Source: Fen-1258 sp947085815 (GTDB taxonomy: Bacteria > Bacteroidota > Ignavibacteria > Ignavibacteriales > Melioribacteraceae). Taken from it: 64,000 bases of DNA. Shown here in pieces: positions 10,348 through 19,558 of this stretch (position 1 is the stretch's first letter; each line of letters starts with the position of its first letter). The notes under the pieces are model-generated. The model ran no database searches, was not told where the DNA came from, and worked only from the letters and a program-made list of their open reading frames with translations. The stretch is taken from contig CAMTXU010000018.1 in assembly GCA_947085815.1 (NCBI GenBank), positions 1 to 64,000 of the forward strand, written 5' to 3'. Position numbers and translations under genes: made by a program.

Positions 10348-12627
10348 TTGGATTATTCTACAAGAACTCTACCTGCCGTTCAAGAACGAAAATATTTGCC
10401 GATTTTTTATATCACCGCACTGATTATATTTCTTTCGACCTGCAATATTGACCTCTTCGGTCAAGAAAAGGGTATACTCCGGGGATTCGTGGCTGATTCC
10501 CTAAGTGGAGAAGCGCTGCCTTACGCAAACATTTACATTAAGGAATTGAACCGCGGTGCCAATACTGATTTCCGCGGCTTTTTTGTTATGGCTTCGCTTC
10601 CCAATAAGAGATTTACGGTTGTTATCTCCTACGTGGGTTATCGTTCCAGACAGTTTACTGTGGAGATTGAACCCTACATAGTTACCGATTTGCGCGCACT
10701 TTTGTCGGCAACAAATATTCAGATGAGAACCATTGAAACGACCGGTGAAAGAGTTGCCAAGGAAAATGCTACCGACTTAAGTTTACAAAGAATTGCTATT
10801 CGAGATCTCGAAAATTTACCGAAAGGTGTTGAGTTAGATATCTTTAGATCAATTCAAAGTATGCCGGGTGTTCAAACCGGGGGCGACGTTTCCGCACGGT
10901 TTTATGTTCGCGGAAGTCCGAATAATGAAAACTTAGTCCTTCTCGATAACACAACTATTTATAATCCATATCATGCACTCGGAATATTCAGCGCAATAGA
11001 CCCGGATATGATCAGCTCGATGGAGTTTTACAAAGGTGGATTCCCTTCCGAATACACTCACAGGTTATCATCTGTTCTAAAAGTTGTTACGAAGGATGGT
11101 AATAAAAATTCTTTTGGCGGAAAGGCTGCAATAAGTTTATTAACGGCAAAACTTTTGTTGGAAGGACCGTTACCATCGGGTTCATTTATAATTAGCGGAA
11201 GAAAAAATTATTCCGATGTAGTTCTAAAGAAATTCCGGAATAACAATTCTATCCCCGCCGATTTTTATGACCTCTTCGCGAAAGCAAATTTTTCTAATAA
11301 TGATTTTATGCAAGACGCGAAATTTTCTATAAGTATCTTCTCTAGCGGAGATAAAATAATAAACGATAATCTAAAGCGGGAGGATTTTAAGTGGGATAAC
11401 CGCACTATTGCATTTAACTATTTTCAGATTTCCGATTCCCCTCTCTTCTACCAGTTGGATTTATCATTTTCTTCATTCTCTGGTGAAAGAATACCTAATC
11501 TGAGCGGCGCAAAGGGACTCAGAAACGAGTTGAGCGATTTCACGATGCGTGTGGATTTTAGTTATGTGTATGACAGTAAAGATGAATTAGGCGGCGGATT
11601 TAAAATCTCGGAAGTTCATACAAATCTAACCCTTGAAAATTTCAGAGGACAGGCTACGAGTACAACAGCAAAGGGTGTAAATGTCAGTGCTTACGCAAAA
11701 TATAAAATATTAAGAAGCTCTATGTTCGGGGCTGATATTGGAGCCAGGGCTCACGCAACTCGTTTTGCCGGAGGCGGTTCTTCTTTATTCATTGAACCGC
11801 GGACTAGTTTTACACTAAGGTTTATTCCTGAAGTTGCTCTGAAGGGTTCCTGGGGAATTTATATGCAGGATCTTTCAACCGTTTCCGATGAAAATGAAGT
11901 GGTCTCTATTTTTGAGCCTTGGATTATCACACCTCTTTACTTAAAACCTTCAAACGCAATTCATTATATAAGCGGTTTGGAAATTACGCCGGCTCCGAAT
12001 CTATCTTTTAATTTGGAAGCTTATTATAAAATTATGCACAATCTTGCTATCGTTAATGAAGAAAAATATTTTGAAACGGACCCGGATTTAATTTCAGGAT
12101 CGGGTAAGGCATACGGATTCGAATTTGAAACAAAGTATCAGTTGGATCCATTCAAATTTACAGGCTCATACTCATGGATGAGAGCATTCAAAACCGTCAG
12201 AGGTTTAACTTATTCACCGCGCTACGATTCAAGGAATAATGTTAACCTCTCGTTAGAAGCTGATTTTGGAGACGGCTGGGGTGCTAGTGCTGTTTGGTCT
12301 TACACTTCGGGGTTACCATTTACACAAATAGCTGCTTATTACGACCGCCTCACAATTGATCAGTTGGCAAACAACACTTTTTTGCTCGATTCATATAATC
12401 CGTTTGTTTTATTAGGGCAAATCAACACCGGGCAGCTTCCGGATTATCACCGCCTCGATCTAAGTTTATCAAAGAAAATTCAATTCGATCATCTTAAAAT
12501 GTATATCGATATAAGCGTACTCAACGTTTACAACAGAAATAATTTATTTTATTTCAGAAGGGATACCGGAGAAAGGGTGGACATGCTTCCGTTTTTACCC
12601 TCTGTTAATTTGAAGGTAGAATTGTGA
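10348..12627 (+). CDS. TonB-dependent receptor with CarboxypepD-like N-terminal domain
   Basis: A 759-residue outer-membrane receptor. A signal peptide at about residues 15-38 ends at FGQ. A CarboxypepD-reg-like beta-sandwich (GFVADSLSGEALPYANIY) follows, then a plug domain (PGVQTGGDVSARFYVRGSP) and a long beta-barrel. It takes up an unknown substrate using energy from the TonB-ExbBD system. The start is TTG at 10348 with GGAG nine bases upstream; no ATG in frame would keep the signal peptide. The following lipoprotein gene is a typical partner. Substrate not deducible. Confidence 0.87.
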   Translation: MDYSTRTLPAVQERKYLPIFYITALIIFLSTCNIDLFGQEKGILRGFVADSLSGEALPYANIYIKELNRGANTDFRGFFVMASLPNKRFTVVISYVGYRSRQFTVEIEPYIVTDLRALLSATNIQMRTIETTGERVAKENATDLSLQRIAIRDLENLPKGVELDIFRSIQSMPGVQTGGDVSARFYVRGSPNNENLVLLDNTTIYNPYHALGIFSAIDPDMISSMEFYKGGFPSEYTHRLSSVLKVVTKDGNKNSFGGKAAISLLTAKLLLEGPLPSGSFIISGRKNYSDVVLKKFRNNNSIPADFYDLFAKANFSNNDFMQDAKFSISIFSSGDKIINDNLKREDFKWDNRTIAFNYFQISDSPLFYQLDLSFSSFSGERIPNLSGAKGLRNELSDFTMRVDFSYVYDSKDELGGGFKISEVHTNLTLENFRGQATSTTAKGVNVSAYAKYKILRSSMFGADIGARAHATRFAGGGSSLFIEPRTSFTLRFIPEVALKGSWGIYMQDLSTVSDENEVVSIFEPWIITPLYLKPSNAIHYISGLEITPAPNLSFNLEAYYKIMHNLAIVNEEKYFETDPDLISGSGKAYGFEFETKYQLDPFKFTGSYSWMRAFKTVRGLTYSPRYDSRNNVNLSLEADFGDGWGASAVWSYTSGLPFTQIAAYYDRLTIDQLANNTFLLDSYNPFVLLGQINTGQLPDYHRLDLSLSKKIQFDHLKMYIDISVLNVYNRNNLFYFRRDTGERVDMLPFLPSVNLKVEL

Positions 12628-12749
12628 AAAAGGGAAATGAAAATTTATCGGAGATAATTACCGAGGTACCATTAATGTTTTTGCAAAAACTGAATACAAT
12701 AATGCATTTGCATATCAATTCCTTTTATCAGTAAAATTAAGGTAAAATA

Positions 12750-13739
12750 ATGAGAAAAAATTTTTGGTCATTTAGCATGGTGCTCAGTATAGTTTTAATA
12801 TTGTCTTGTGATGATAATGTAAATCCTAAAACTGATTTTAGAGACATTTACGCACTCAATTGCGTAATAAGAGGGGACACTTCGGTTCAAGTGGCAACAA
12901 TAACACATTCATATAATGTAGATGGATTTGATCCGTTAACAAATTCAGATGATCCATTTATTAAGGGTGCCAAGATAAAACTATTTTATCAAACCACCGG
13001 AGAGACTTTTACCTTCAGAGATACATCCATCGCCAGAGAAGCTGGCTCCAGATACTCTACTCCTCTGAATTATTATTATATCAAAAATTTTAGGCCGCAG
13101 TATGAGAGTCCAATTAGTATTGAGGCAACATTGCCCAATGGAAAAGTCCTAACCTCAAAATCAATGACTCTGTTTGTCTCCCGATATGTAATAGAAGATA
13201 GAAATTATACTATTCCCGTTCCAAATTTTGGAGGTAAGTACTTGAATTTTTCATGGAGCCCAGTTGTACCTTCCACCAAGGATGAAAAGATCTATTATGT
13301 TCCGGAACTTATTATTCGGTATGCTAAAATTCAGAATGGAATTAGTGTCGAACTTCAAAAGAAAGTACCCTTGTACTATATTTCCGGCAAGGACGGCGAA
13401 TTTCCGTTGTATCCCTCAATTCAGAGCAATATTACGAGTGTTAGCTTTGATACTTTAACCATCAGAAGATCTTTAGAAGAAATTTCAGCTGGTGATCCTA
13501 ACAAAGGAAATTATATTATTCGCAAGGCAGCATTTAGGCTGCTTATTACAGACAGAAATTTGGCAATATATTATGCTGCACAGAAAACCTTTCTAGACGA
13601 ATTTTCTGTTAGGGTTACGCAGCCAGAATATACCAATATTAAAGGTGGACTTGGAATATTCGGTACACTTAACTCTACTCAATTAGAAGTTACAATTAAA
13701 CCTGAGTATATCAGAAAATTTGGGTACAGACCTTTTTAA
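12750..13739 (+). CDS. Lipoprotein, DUF4249-like
   Basis: A 329-residue predicted lipoprotein: hydrophobic N-terminus followed by LSCDDN, a lipobox with Cys at about residue 20. The mature part has the beta-rich pattern, central Thr/Asp-rich loops and Ala-Asp-rich ending seen in DUF4249 proteins that accompany TonB receptors in Bacteroidota, but I assign this family only tentatively from its position and general look. It lies 122 bp after the receptor gene, so the two probably work together at the outer membrane. Confidence 0.72.
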   Translation: MRKNFWSFSMVLSIVLILSCDDNVNPKTDFRDIYALNCVIRGDTSVQVATITHSYNVDGFDPLTNSDDPFIKGAKIKLFYQTTGETFTFRDTSIAREAGSRYSTPLNYYYIKNFRPQYESPISIEATLPNGKVLTSKSMTLFVSRYVIEDRNYTIPVPNFGGKYLNFSWSPVVPSTKDEKIYYVPELIIRYAKIQNGISVELQKKVPLYYISGKDGEFPLYPSIQSNITSVSFDTLTIRRSLEEISAGDPNKGNYIIRKAAFRLLITDRNLAIYYAAQKTFLDEFSVRVTQPEYTNIKGGLGIFGTLNSTQLEVTIKPEYIRKFGYRPF

Positions 13740-13746
13740 GAAATAA

Positions 13747-13784
13747 GGTGTTGGAGTTCTAAATCCTCTCAGCACCATTTTTTT
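13747..13784 (+). terminator. Rho-independent terminator after the lipoprotein gene
   Basis: GGTGTTGGAG can pair imperfectly with CTCTCAGCACC, and a run of seven T follows. It begins eight bases after the lipoprotein stop codon, the expected place for the end of the receptor-lipoprotein transcript. Confidence 0.65.
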
Positions 13785-13925
13785 ACTTTCCGCATCAAAT
13801 TCAATCTAATTACTCCGCTAAAAACCGTGCTGATTTTTGCAATGATAAAATGAGAAAATTTTAGTTCGAGATGGAGGACAAATAGTTTTATCAAACTAAA
13901 GAATATCTTTTGTTCGAAAAATTCT

Positions 13926-13962
13926 GTACTGGGAAGTTCAACGGCTGGTAATTTCCCAGTAC
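13926..13962. promoter_or_regulatory. Hairpin in the rlpA leader
   Basis: A perfect 10-bp inverted repeat, GTACTGGGAA (13926-13935) and TTCCCAGTAC (13953-13962), lies about 70 bases before the rlpA ATG. It may be a leader structure or an intergenic repeat. No T-run follows, so a terminator is unlikely. Confidence 0.35.
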
Positions 13963-14028
13963 GATTGAAGGCAAAGTGAGCGTTTGATCGTTCCCTTTGT
14001 TATTTTTAAGACAACGGTATTCAAAGGG

Positions 14029-14496
14029 ATGAGCCTGATTATCAAAAATATTATAATTATTATTTCTCTAGTGTTGCTTTCGGCATGTGCATCGGCTCCG
14101 CGATTTACGTCCCGCGTCTCACGTTTTGAAGATAAAACTCCAACTCGGTTTGAAAACCTGGATAGTTATAAAAATGCAAAAGTTCTTGAAACTGTCATTG
14201 GCGTTGCTTCATACTATGCTGATAAATATAATGGACTTATTACCTATAGCGGCGAAGTTTATGATATGAACGGATTGAGCGCAGCACATCCATCCTATCA
14301 GATGGGAACGGTTGTGCGTGTGACCAACCCATCGAATGAAAAATGGGTGATTATAAAGATAAATGACCGAATGCCGTTTCATCCTGACCGCATAATTGAT
14401 CTCTCTCTTGGCTGTGCGAGGGAACTTGATATGGTTAATATCGGTATTACAGAGGTAAAAGTGGAAGTGCTTGAGTGGGGGAAAGGAAAAAAATAA
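14029..14496 (+). CDS. rlpA: RlpA-family septal ring lipoprotein (DPBB domain)
   Basis: About 155 residues. The N-terminus is a lipoprotein signal (SLVLLSACAS). The rest is a double-psi beta-barrel with the RlpA hallmarks: GVASYYADKYNG, a short insertion, MGTVVRVTN, VIIKINDRMPF and IIDLSLG. RlpA proteins bind or cleave stem-less peptidoglycan at the septum; the SPOR domain present in some members is absent here. I prefer ATG 14029 because it starts the signal peptide directly; an upstream TTG at 13984 in frame would lengthen it by 15 residues. Confidence 0.85.
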   Translation: MSLIIKNIIIIISLVLLSACASAPRFTSRVSRFEDKTPTRFENLDSYKNAKVLETVIGVASYYADKYNGLITYSGEVYDMNGLSAAHPSYQMGTVVRVTNPSNEKWVIIKINDRMPFHPDRIIDLSLGCARELDMVNIGITEVKVEVLEWGKGKK

Positions 14497-14673
14497 TGAG
14501 TTCACTCTAAAAAGTCTAAATAATGATAGATGTCATTCTAAGCGAAGCGAAGAATCTTAATTTTTGTTATGAAATCGATAGATTCTTCACTCCACTTCCC
14601 CGCAAAGCGGGGTAAACTGTTCCGTTCAGAATGACAATCCGCAGAAGGTGGAGATGTTTTTAGAGTGAACTCA
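14497..14673. repeat. MITE-like element with 17-bp perfect terminal inverted repeats
   Basis: The ends are TGAGTTCACTCTAAAAA and its exact reverse complement. Inside is the palindromic core seen at other sites in the window: TGTCATTCTAAGCG, then GATTCTTCACT, CCCCGCAAAGCGGGG and TTCAGAATGACA. There is no coding potential. The left end abuts the rlpA stop codon directly. Confidence 0.75.
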
Positions 14674-14744
14674 GTAATAAAAGTTTGCATCTTTCTATGC
14701 ACTTTTTCATCCTATATATTGTTAATACTATTATGAGAGGAAAA

Positions 14745-14936
14745 ATGCTGATAAAGAAAATATTTCCGGTTATTATTGGTTCAGCTATCGGTTTTGCCTA
14801 CTATTATTTTATTGGATGTAGAACGGGAACCTGCCCCATCACAAGTAATCCATACATCTCAATTTTTTATGGAGCTGCTGTTGGAGCGATTTGGTTAATT
14901 CCTTCCAGAAAGAAAGATAATGAAGAGATAAAATAG
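14745..14936 (+). CDS. DUF6132-like small membrane protein
   Basis: About 63 residues from ATG 14745, which has GAGAGG five bases upstream. Two hydrophobic segments flank a short loop with GCRTGTCPITSNPY, a Cys-containing motif I associate with the DUF6132 family. A longer frame back to 14685 lacks a ribosome binding site and is less likely. The next gene is a TlpA-type thioredoxin 55 bp away, so a role in thiol or rhodanese-type sulfur chemistry at the membrane is possible but unproven. Confidence 0.72.
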   Translation: MLIKKIFPVIIGSAIGFAYYYFIGCRTGTCPITSNPYISIFYGAAVGAIWLIPSRKKDNEEIK

Positions 14937-14991
14937 TTTTTTACCTTTGTATAAATTATTCATTTGACAACGAAATAAATTAGAGGAAAAT

Positions 14992-15597
14992 ATGACTCAG
15001 AAAAACAGTGCCGAAAAAAATAAATCTGTTGGAATATCAAAAAAACATAGAAGCTGGATCTACACCGGATTTTTTATAGGTGTAATTCTATTGTTATTCG
15101 TTTTCAACAATTCGGATTATCTTTTTGGAAACAATGAAGAAAACGGACCATACCCGCCGAATTATATTCCGGCAGCTCAAAAATCTTCGGCTCTGGCACC
15201 CGATTTTACTTTGCCAACAAGCGACGGAAAAACTCTGAAACTATCGGATCTTAAAGGTAAAGTTGTTATTGTTGATTTTTGGGCAACCTGGTGTCCACCC
15301 TGCCGCAAGGGAATTCCCGATCTAATTTCTTTGAAGAAAAAATATGGCGCCAAAGGATTTGAAATAATAGGCGTTTCTGTTGATACAGAGACTAAAGATG
15401 AAGTGGTTCCTTTCATGAGAGACCAAAAAATTAATTATCCTATTGTTTACGGCAACATGAGTGTCTATCAGCAGTATGGCGGAATTCGGGCTATACCAAC
15501 TTCGTTTGTAATAGATAAACAGGGAAAAATTGTTGCCACTTACGAAGGTTTAATACCGGTTGAGACATACGAAAACCATATTAAAAAATTGTTGTAA
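14992..15597 (+). CDS. TlpA/ResA-type membrane-anchored thiol-disulfide oxidoreductase
   Basis: 201 residues: an N-terminal membrane anchor (about residues 22-42), then an AhpC/TSA-type thioredoxin fold with FWATWCPPCRKG carrying the CxxC pair and the cis-proline segment AIPTSF. Such proteins reduce periplasmic disulfides, for example for cytochrome c maturation. The signal anchor lacks a clear cleavage site. It is probably co-transcribed with the DUF6132-like gene and ends just before a strong hairpin. Confidence 0.9.
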   Translation: MTQKNSAEKNKSVGISKKHRSWIYTGFFIGVILLLFVFNNSDYLFGNNEENGPYPPNYIPAAQKSSALAPDFTLPTSDGKTLKLSDLKGKVVIVDFWATWCPPCRKGIPDLISLKKKYGAKGFEIIGVSVDTETKDEVVPFMRDQKINYPIVYGNMSVYQQYGGIRAIPTSFVIDKQGKIVATYEGLIPVETYENHIKKLL

Positions 15598-15607
15598 ATA
15601 AACTAAA

Positions 15608-15643
15608 AATAAGAGCAAGATTATTCTTAATCTTGCTCTTATT
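15608..15643. terminator. Strong shared terminator, 16-bp perfect stem
   Basis: AATAAGAGCAAGATTA, a TTCT loop, and the exact complement form a 16-bp stem between the convergent tlpA-like and DUF971 genes. A/T flanks on both sides make it suitable for termination in both directions. The sequence also contains the GAGCAAGA word found in other repeats here. Confidence 0.75.
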
Positions 15644-15652
15644 CTTACTCTT

Positions 15653-16003
15653 CTAATGATGATGATCGAAATCTTGATGCAAATTTTCCCTCACCTGTAA
15701 ATATTCACCAAACTGAACAAGTAAATCCCACGAGTAAATTCCAAAATTGTAACCGTCTTTCCATTTGATTTGGATAGCATAGTTTCCAACCATCTCAATT
15801 TTTTCCACCTCGTATGCTTCCGGTTTAAGCGGTGCTTGTTTCGGAGGCGCATAGTGTTTCCATAAAATTGTTTCACCTTTGTTTCCGGCATCCGGAGATT
15901 CATCTCTCAGAAATTTTAAAGGATACTTTATTACCCTTCCATTATCCCACGTAATTTCAAGATGATCTTGTTTGTGCAGTTTTATTTTTGTTGGTGAATC
16001 CAT
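15653..16003 (-). CDS. DUF971 domain protein
   Basis: 116 residues with the DUF971 fold (also the N-terminal domain of gamma-butyrobetaine hydroxylase): WDNGRVIKYPLKFLRDESP at the start, MVGNYAIQIKWKDGYNFGIYSWDLL in the middle (read as two short conserved strands) and a C-terminal histidine run (DHHH) that could bind metal. Stand-alone members occur near iron-sulfur or Mrp-type genes in other bacteria; here no such neighbour is present. The biochemical role is not known to me. Confidence 0.85.
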   Translation of the reverse strand: MDSPTKIKLHKQDHLEITWDNGRVIKYPLKFLRDESPDAGNKGETILWKHYAPPKQAPLKPEAYEVEKIEMVGNYAIQIKWKDGYNFGIYSWDLLVQFGEYLQVRENLHQDFDHHH

Positions 16004-16225
16004 ATTTCTCTCAGATATTTAATTCGATATACATAGCGCGGTAAACCGCATGGTTGATGGATGATGGTTGATGGAAAATGGGTAAAAACATCAAATATAT
16101 TTTGACATAAAAAACAAAAAGTTACATGCCAATACTATAATACTTGATAATTAACCTTTGAAATCACCTCACTAATATCTGCCAACTTTTGGTCATCATC
16201 AAGCATCCTGTATCTATTCTCCAGA
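16004..16225. other. Intergenic spacer with short direct repeats
   Basis: The space between DUF971 and the minus-strand receptor gene holds a short direct repeat (ATGGTTGATGG twice, 16050-16074). No gene, promoter or RNA could be recognised. Confidence 0.4.
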
Positions 16226-18451
16226 TTACATTTTATAACGCAGACCGCTATAAACCAATCTACCGTTTACAGGTCCCCAAATCAAAGAAGCATCAAAATA
16301 TTTTCCGGACGGATTCATCGGATCGATAATCAAATTCTCCTGTCTGTAATCTAAAAGATTTTCGATGCCGAGATAAATCTCAAAGTTTTCGAAAAATGTT
16401 CTAGTTATTTGCAAATTCATAATCACAAAAGAGGGTGATTGCTCTATGGATTGAAGACCAACTGGATTGCCAGACGTTGATGGTATTCTTTTGTGACCAA
16501 ACCATGTTAATGTAAAATCATATGACATCACGACATCGTCATCTGCGTCCTTTTCTGTAGAATACGCCAAGTTAATTAACGCTCGGTGCTTAGAACTGAG
16601 TGCGCGTTCCAACCATACGTTGTTAAGTTTGTTTTTCACATCCAGAAAACGGTAAGCTAATCTTGTTTCAAATCTTTCAAGCGGAGACATATTCAATTCA
16701 ATCTGAGCGCTGTTTGAGTATGAACTGTTGGCTGACGATGAAAAAATAATTGCTTGAGGATTTGAATCGAGATCGGCTTGTGTGAAGTTCTCAAAAGCAG
16801 TACGGTATAAATCAACAGAGATTGTACCTTCGCGGTAATCATAGAAAAAGTAATGAGTAAAATTAATGCCGTAATTCCATGCTTTTTCTAACTGCAATCC
16901 ATATCCAAAATTTGTGGTGGAGTTGATTAATAGATCTCTGGAACTGGCAAAAAGAGCCGAATGCTCCGTAAAGATATTGGACTCTCGAAAACCCCGTCCG
17001 AAAGCACCTCGAATAACCCAATCCTCCGAAGGAGAGTAACGAATATGTAAACGCGGAGTAAGAATAAATCCAAAATGATTGTGGTAATCTCCTCTAACAC
17101 CGGCTACTGCCGAAAATGATTCCTCATCATTGAATGTGTATTCAAAGAAAGCGCCGGGAATCCGGTCAATGCGGTTAAAATCTCTCGTCAGAAATCGTTC
17201 CTTGTATTGATCGAAAAGGAAACTAAATCCAGTTCTGAATTTATGTAGATGAGAAATAAAATCTGATTGATAAATAAAATTAAGGTAACCGGTTTTTTGA
17301 TTACCGCTGTAATTACGAATACCGAATAGAGATGAGTTCTTGTAGCTGTTCAGCGACCATTGAATTCCAAAAGACTTAACTTCTTCATCAGGAAAAACAT
17401 AACCATGTTTGCCGTAAACATACATCTGTTCTGATTCAGTCGTGTATTTATATGCATTACCGCTAAAAGATCCGCCTTCTTTGGAATCATTCACGTATTG
17501 GAAACCTAATTGGCTTTCCCAACCATTCTCAAATTCGAAATGCCAGCGCTGCATCAAGTTGAAAATAGAGAAGACCGGCATATCGGTAAAGTAATCCTTG
17601 TTAAGATCGAATTTGTTTTGCCGGGTGCTTGCATGAAATAATGTTACAAAAGAAATTTTATCATTTATTTGAAAACGATAATTTAGATTTCCTTCAAAAC
17701 GTTTATCGTTATCTCCATAGAAGTTAATAAAAAATGGTTTTTCATCAATTTCAAATGGTTTTTGAAGTTCAACATCAATTTGTCCTGTGATAGACTCAAA
17801 TCCGTTTACCACAGAGCCGATTCCCTTTGCTACATTGATTGATTTCACCCATGGCCCCGGAATAAAAGTTAACCCGACATTAGACATTAATCCTCGAATA
17901 TATGGTAGCGCTTCGAGTGTTGATTGAGTATAGATCCCGGAGAGTCCAAGCATTTCGATGTGTCTTGCGCCGGTAATTGCATCTGTAAAGGAAACATCTA
18001 TTGAAGGATTAGTTTCAAAACTTTCCGAAAGAGTACAACAAGCGGCTTTCTTCAACTCGCCGATTGTAATTACACTTTTATTCTCTATGCTCACGTAATC
18101 TTGAAAGGTTGATTTTTTCTGACCAACAACTTCAATATCAGTAAGCTGAATGTCTTTCTGTTTTAAGATCACTTTAATAGATTGTTCCGTATTAATTAAT
18201 AGTGTATCCGGAGTATAACCTACGAGTGTTAGAACAAGTTTGTTTGATGTTTTTGTAAATGGAATTTTAAAACCACCGTTTAAATCAGTAGAAATACCAA
18301 TCGGGGTTCCCAGCCAAAATACATTTACTCCAACAAGAGAAAGGAGTTTTCCCGAATCGTTTTTTTCGAAGACGGTGCCGCTTAAGTATTCTTGCGCTAT
18401 TACTGCAGGAGATAAGACAAGAATTAACAAAAGAATAATTTTCTTAGTCAT
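16226..18451 (-). CDS. TonB-dependent receptor, probable copper or metal-related
   Basis: 741 residues when started at ATG 18451, which places a signal peptide (MTKKIILLLILVLSPAVIAQ) at the very N-terminus; the open frame to 18637 overlaps the upstream gene and is rejected. A CarboxypepD-like domain follows (NGGFKIPFTKTSNKLVLTL), then a plug with a short CC pair (KKAACCTLSESF) and a beta-barrel ending SGLRYKM. It is downstream of an HMA protein and a Cys-rich HYC_CC_PP protein, which suggests metal uptake or export-linked sensing, probably copper. This is inference from neighbours. Confidence 0.85.
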   Translation of the reverse strand: MTKKIILLLILVLSPAVIAQEYLSGTVFEKNDSGKLLSLVGVNVFWLGTPIGISTDLNGGFKIPFTKTSNKLVLTLVGYTPDTLLINTEQSIKVILKQKDIQLTDIEVVGQKKSTFQDYVSIENKSVITIGELKKAACCTLSESFETNPSIDVSFTDAITGARHIEMLGLSGIYTQSTLEALPYIRGLMSNVGLTFIPGPWVKSINVAKGIGSVVNGFESITGQIDVELQKPFEIDEKPFFINFYGDNDKRFEGNLNYRFQINDKISFVTLFHASTRQNKFDLNKDYFTDMPVFSIFNLMQRWHFEFENGWESQLGFQYVNDSKEGGSFSGNAYKYTTESEQMYVYGKHGYVFPDEEVKSFGIQWSLNSYKNSSLFGIRNYSGNQKTGYLNFIYQSDFISHLHKFRTGFSFLFDQYKERFLTRDFNRIDRIPGAFFEYTFNDEESFSAVAGVRGDYHNHFGFILTPRLHIRYSPSEDWVIRGAFGRGFRESNIFTEHSALFASSRDLLINSTTNFGYGLQLEKAWNYGINFTHYFFYDYREGTISVDLYRTAFENFTQADLDSNPQAIIFSSSANSSYSNSAQIELNMSPLERFETRLAYRFLDVKNKLNNVWLERALSSKHRALINLAYSTEKDADDDVVMSYDFTLTWFGHKRIPSTSGNPVGLQSIEQSPSFVIMNLQITRTFFENFEIYLGIENLLDYRQENLIIDPMNPSGKYFDASLIWGPVNGRLVYSGLRYKM

Positions 18452-18485
18452 GATGAGAGTGTTCCCTATTAATTGTTTAAGCAAT

Positions 18486-18830
18486 TCAGTGTGTATTTTC
18501 GCCGTCTCTGTACAAACAGCATTTTGGAAGATCTGCATAAACATCGTCTGGAGCTTTATACTTTTCGGTATCATGACCAACTGCAGCAATCCGTTGTTGA
18601 AGAGAATCAAGTGTGATGTTAGAGGATAGGAAAGCAACTTTTATCATCTTTGTATTTTTATCCCACTTGGACAGTTTTACTTCTTTTATTTTGAGAACTT
18701 TTTCTATCCGAGTTTTACACTCAGTGCAATTGCCAAAAACTTTAAATTCTGCTTCGGTTACTTTACCGTCTTGAGCAAATAGAACTACGCTTACGAGGAT
18801 TGCAATTGCAATCAGAATAGTCTTTTTCAT
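18486..18830 (-). CDS. Exported heavy-metal-associated (HMA) domain protein
   Basis: 114 residues: signal peptide ending VVLFAQ, then an HMA fold with FGNCTECKTRIEKVL (metal-binding CxxC), and a C-terminal tail GHDTEKYKAPDDVY followed by CCLYRD with a further Cys pair. The ferredoxin-like fold with CxxC is that of copper chaperones. The secretion signal means it works in the periplasm. It lies 34 bp ahead of the TonB receptor, so the two are probably one transcript. Confidence 0.88.
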   Translation of the reverse strand: MKKTILIAIAILVSVVLFAQDGKVTEAEFKVFGNCTECKTRIEKVLKIKEVKLSKWDKNTKMIKVAFLSSNITLDSLQQRIAAVGHDTEKYKAPDDVYADLPKCCLYRDGENTH

Positions 18831-18907
18831 CTTATTAATCTCCTAATTGAATAAATTAATATTAGTCCGGAAACCCGGAAATATTTTGAAAGGTTAGAGG
18901 AGATTAA

Positions 18908-19288
18908 TCAAATAAGAAATGTGCAGTTAATAATGCATATTGCTGAGCCTGGTGGAAATTGCTCAACTACTGGAAAGTATAATTCATTTGAAGAATTTAT
19001 TCTGTCATTTTGAATACTATATCTTGGAAGGAGGGCAGCTTGTAGATATTTAACATCTTTCCCCGCCGCGGCTTTTTGTGAATCAATAATTTTAACAAAG
19101 GTGTACACTGTTTTGCAGTATGAGGAACATAATTCATCATTGCAGCAGCCATCAGATTCGTCATGAATAGGATTAGTTGCCAGGCGAACAGAATAAATTT
19201 CTTCGCCGCAAAAGTGGGTCGCAATACTAATTCCGGTATTCAGAAATAGATATGTAGTGACGAATAGTATGTAAAGAATTTTTTTCAC
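18908..19288 (-). CDS. HYC_CC_PP-type Cys-rich exported small protein
   Basis: 126 residues with an N-terminal signal or anchor. It carries HFCGEE, GCCNDELCSSYC and a late FPPGS, which matches the layout of the Bacteroidota HYC_CC_PP proteins (a His-x-Cys element, a CC element and a PP element). These occur beside copper-related HMA and receptor genes. The Cys residues fit metal binding. It heads a minus-strand group with the HMA protein and TonB receptor. Confidence 0.72.
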   Translation of the reverse strand: MKKILYILFVTTYLFLNTGISIATHFCGEEIYSVRLATNPIHDESDGCCNDELCSSYCKTVYTFVKIIDSQKAAAGKDVKYLQAALLPRYSIQNDRINSSNELYFPVVEQFPPGSAICIINCTFLI

Positions 19289-19315
19289 GTCTGCAATATA
19301 AAAAATGATTAACTA

Positions 19316-19472
19316 ACTCACCTTACGCAAAGTATTGTAATTGTCATATTGAGCACATTCGCTTTGCTCAGTATAAACTCCGCGAAATATCTCAAAACAG
19401 TTTGAAATCGAGGTGTCGAGATTCTTCTTCCGATGAATCGGAAGAAGAATGACAATTTTGCGTAAGGTGAGT
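19316..19472. repeat. MITE-like palindromic element, TIR type ACTCACCTTACGCAAA
   Basis: Perfect 16-bp terminal inverted repeats (19316-19331 and 19457-19472). The interior has GTCATATTGAG, GAGATTCTTC and GAAGAATGACA, related to the cores of the elements at 14.5, 23.7 and 61.9 kb. It is non-coding and lies between the HYC_CC_PP gene start and the prohibitin gene end. Confidence 0.75.
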
Positions 19473-19558
19473 AACTAATTTATCAACCTATTAACACGAT
19501 ACAGGTAAAATTCGGAGTGACGAATAACAAACTTATTCATCACCCCGTTAATGTTTTA

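Noticed and set aside
18452..18637. Longer N-terminus of the minus-strand TonB receptor
   Set aside because: It overlaps the HMA gene and puts the signal peptide at residue 63; the ATG at 18451 gives a normal exported protein.
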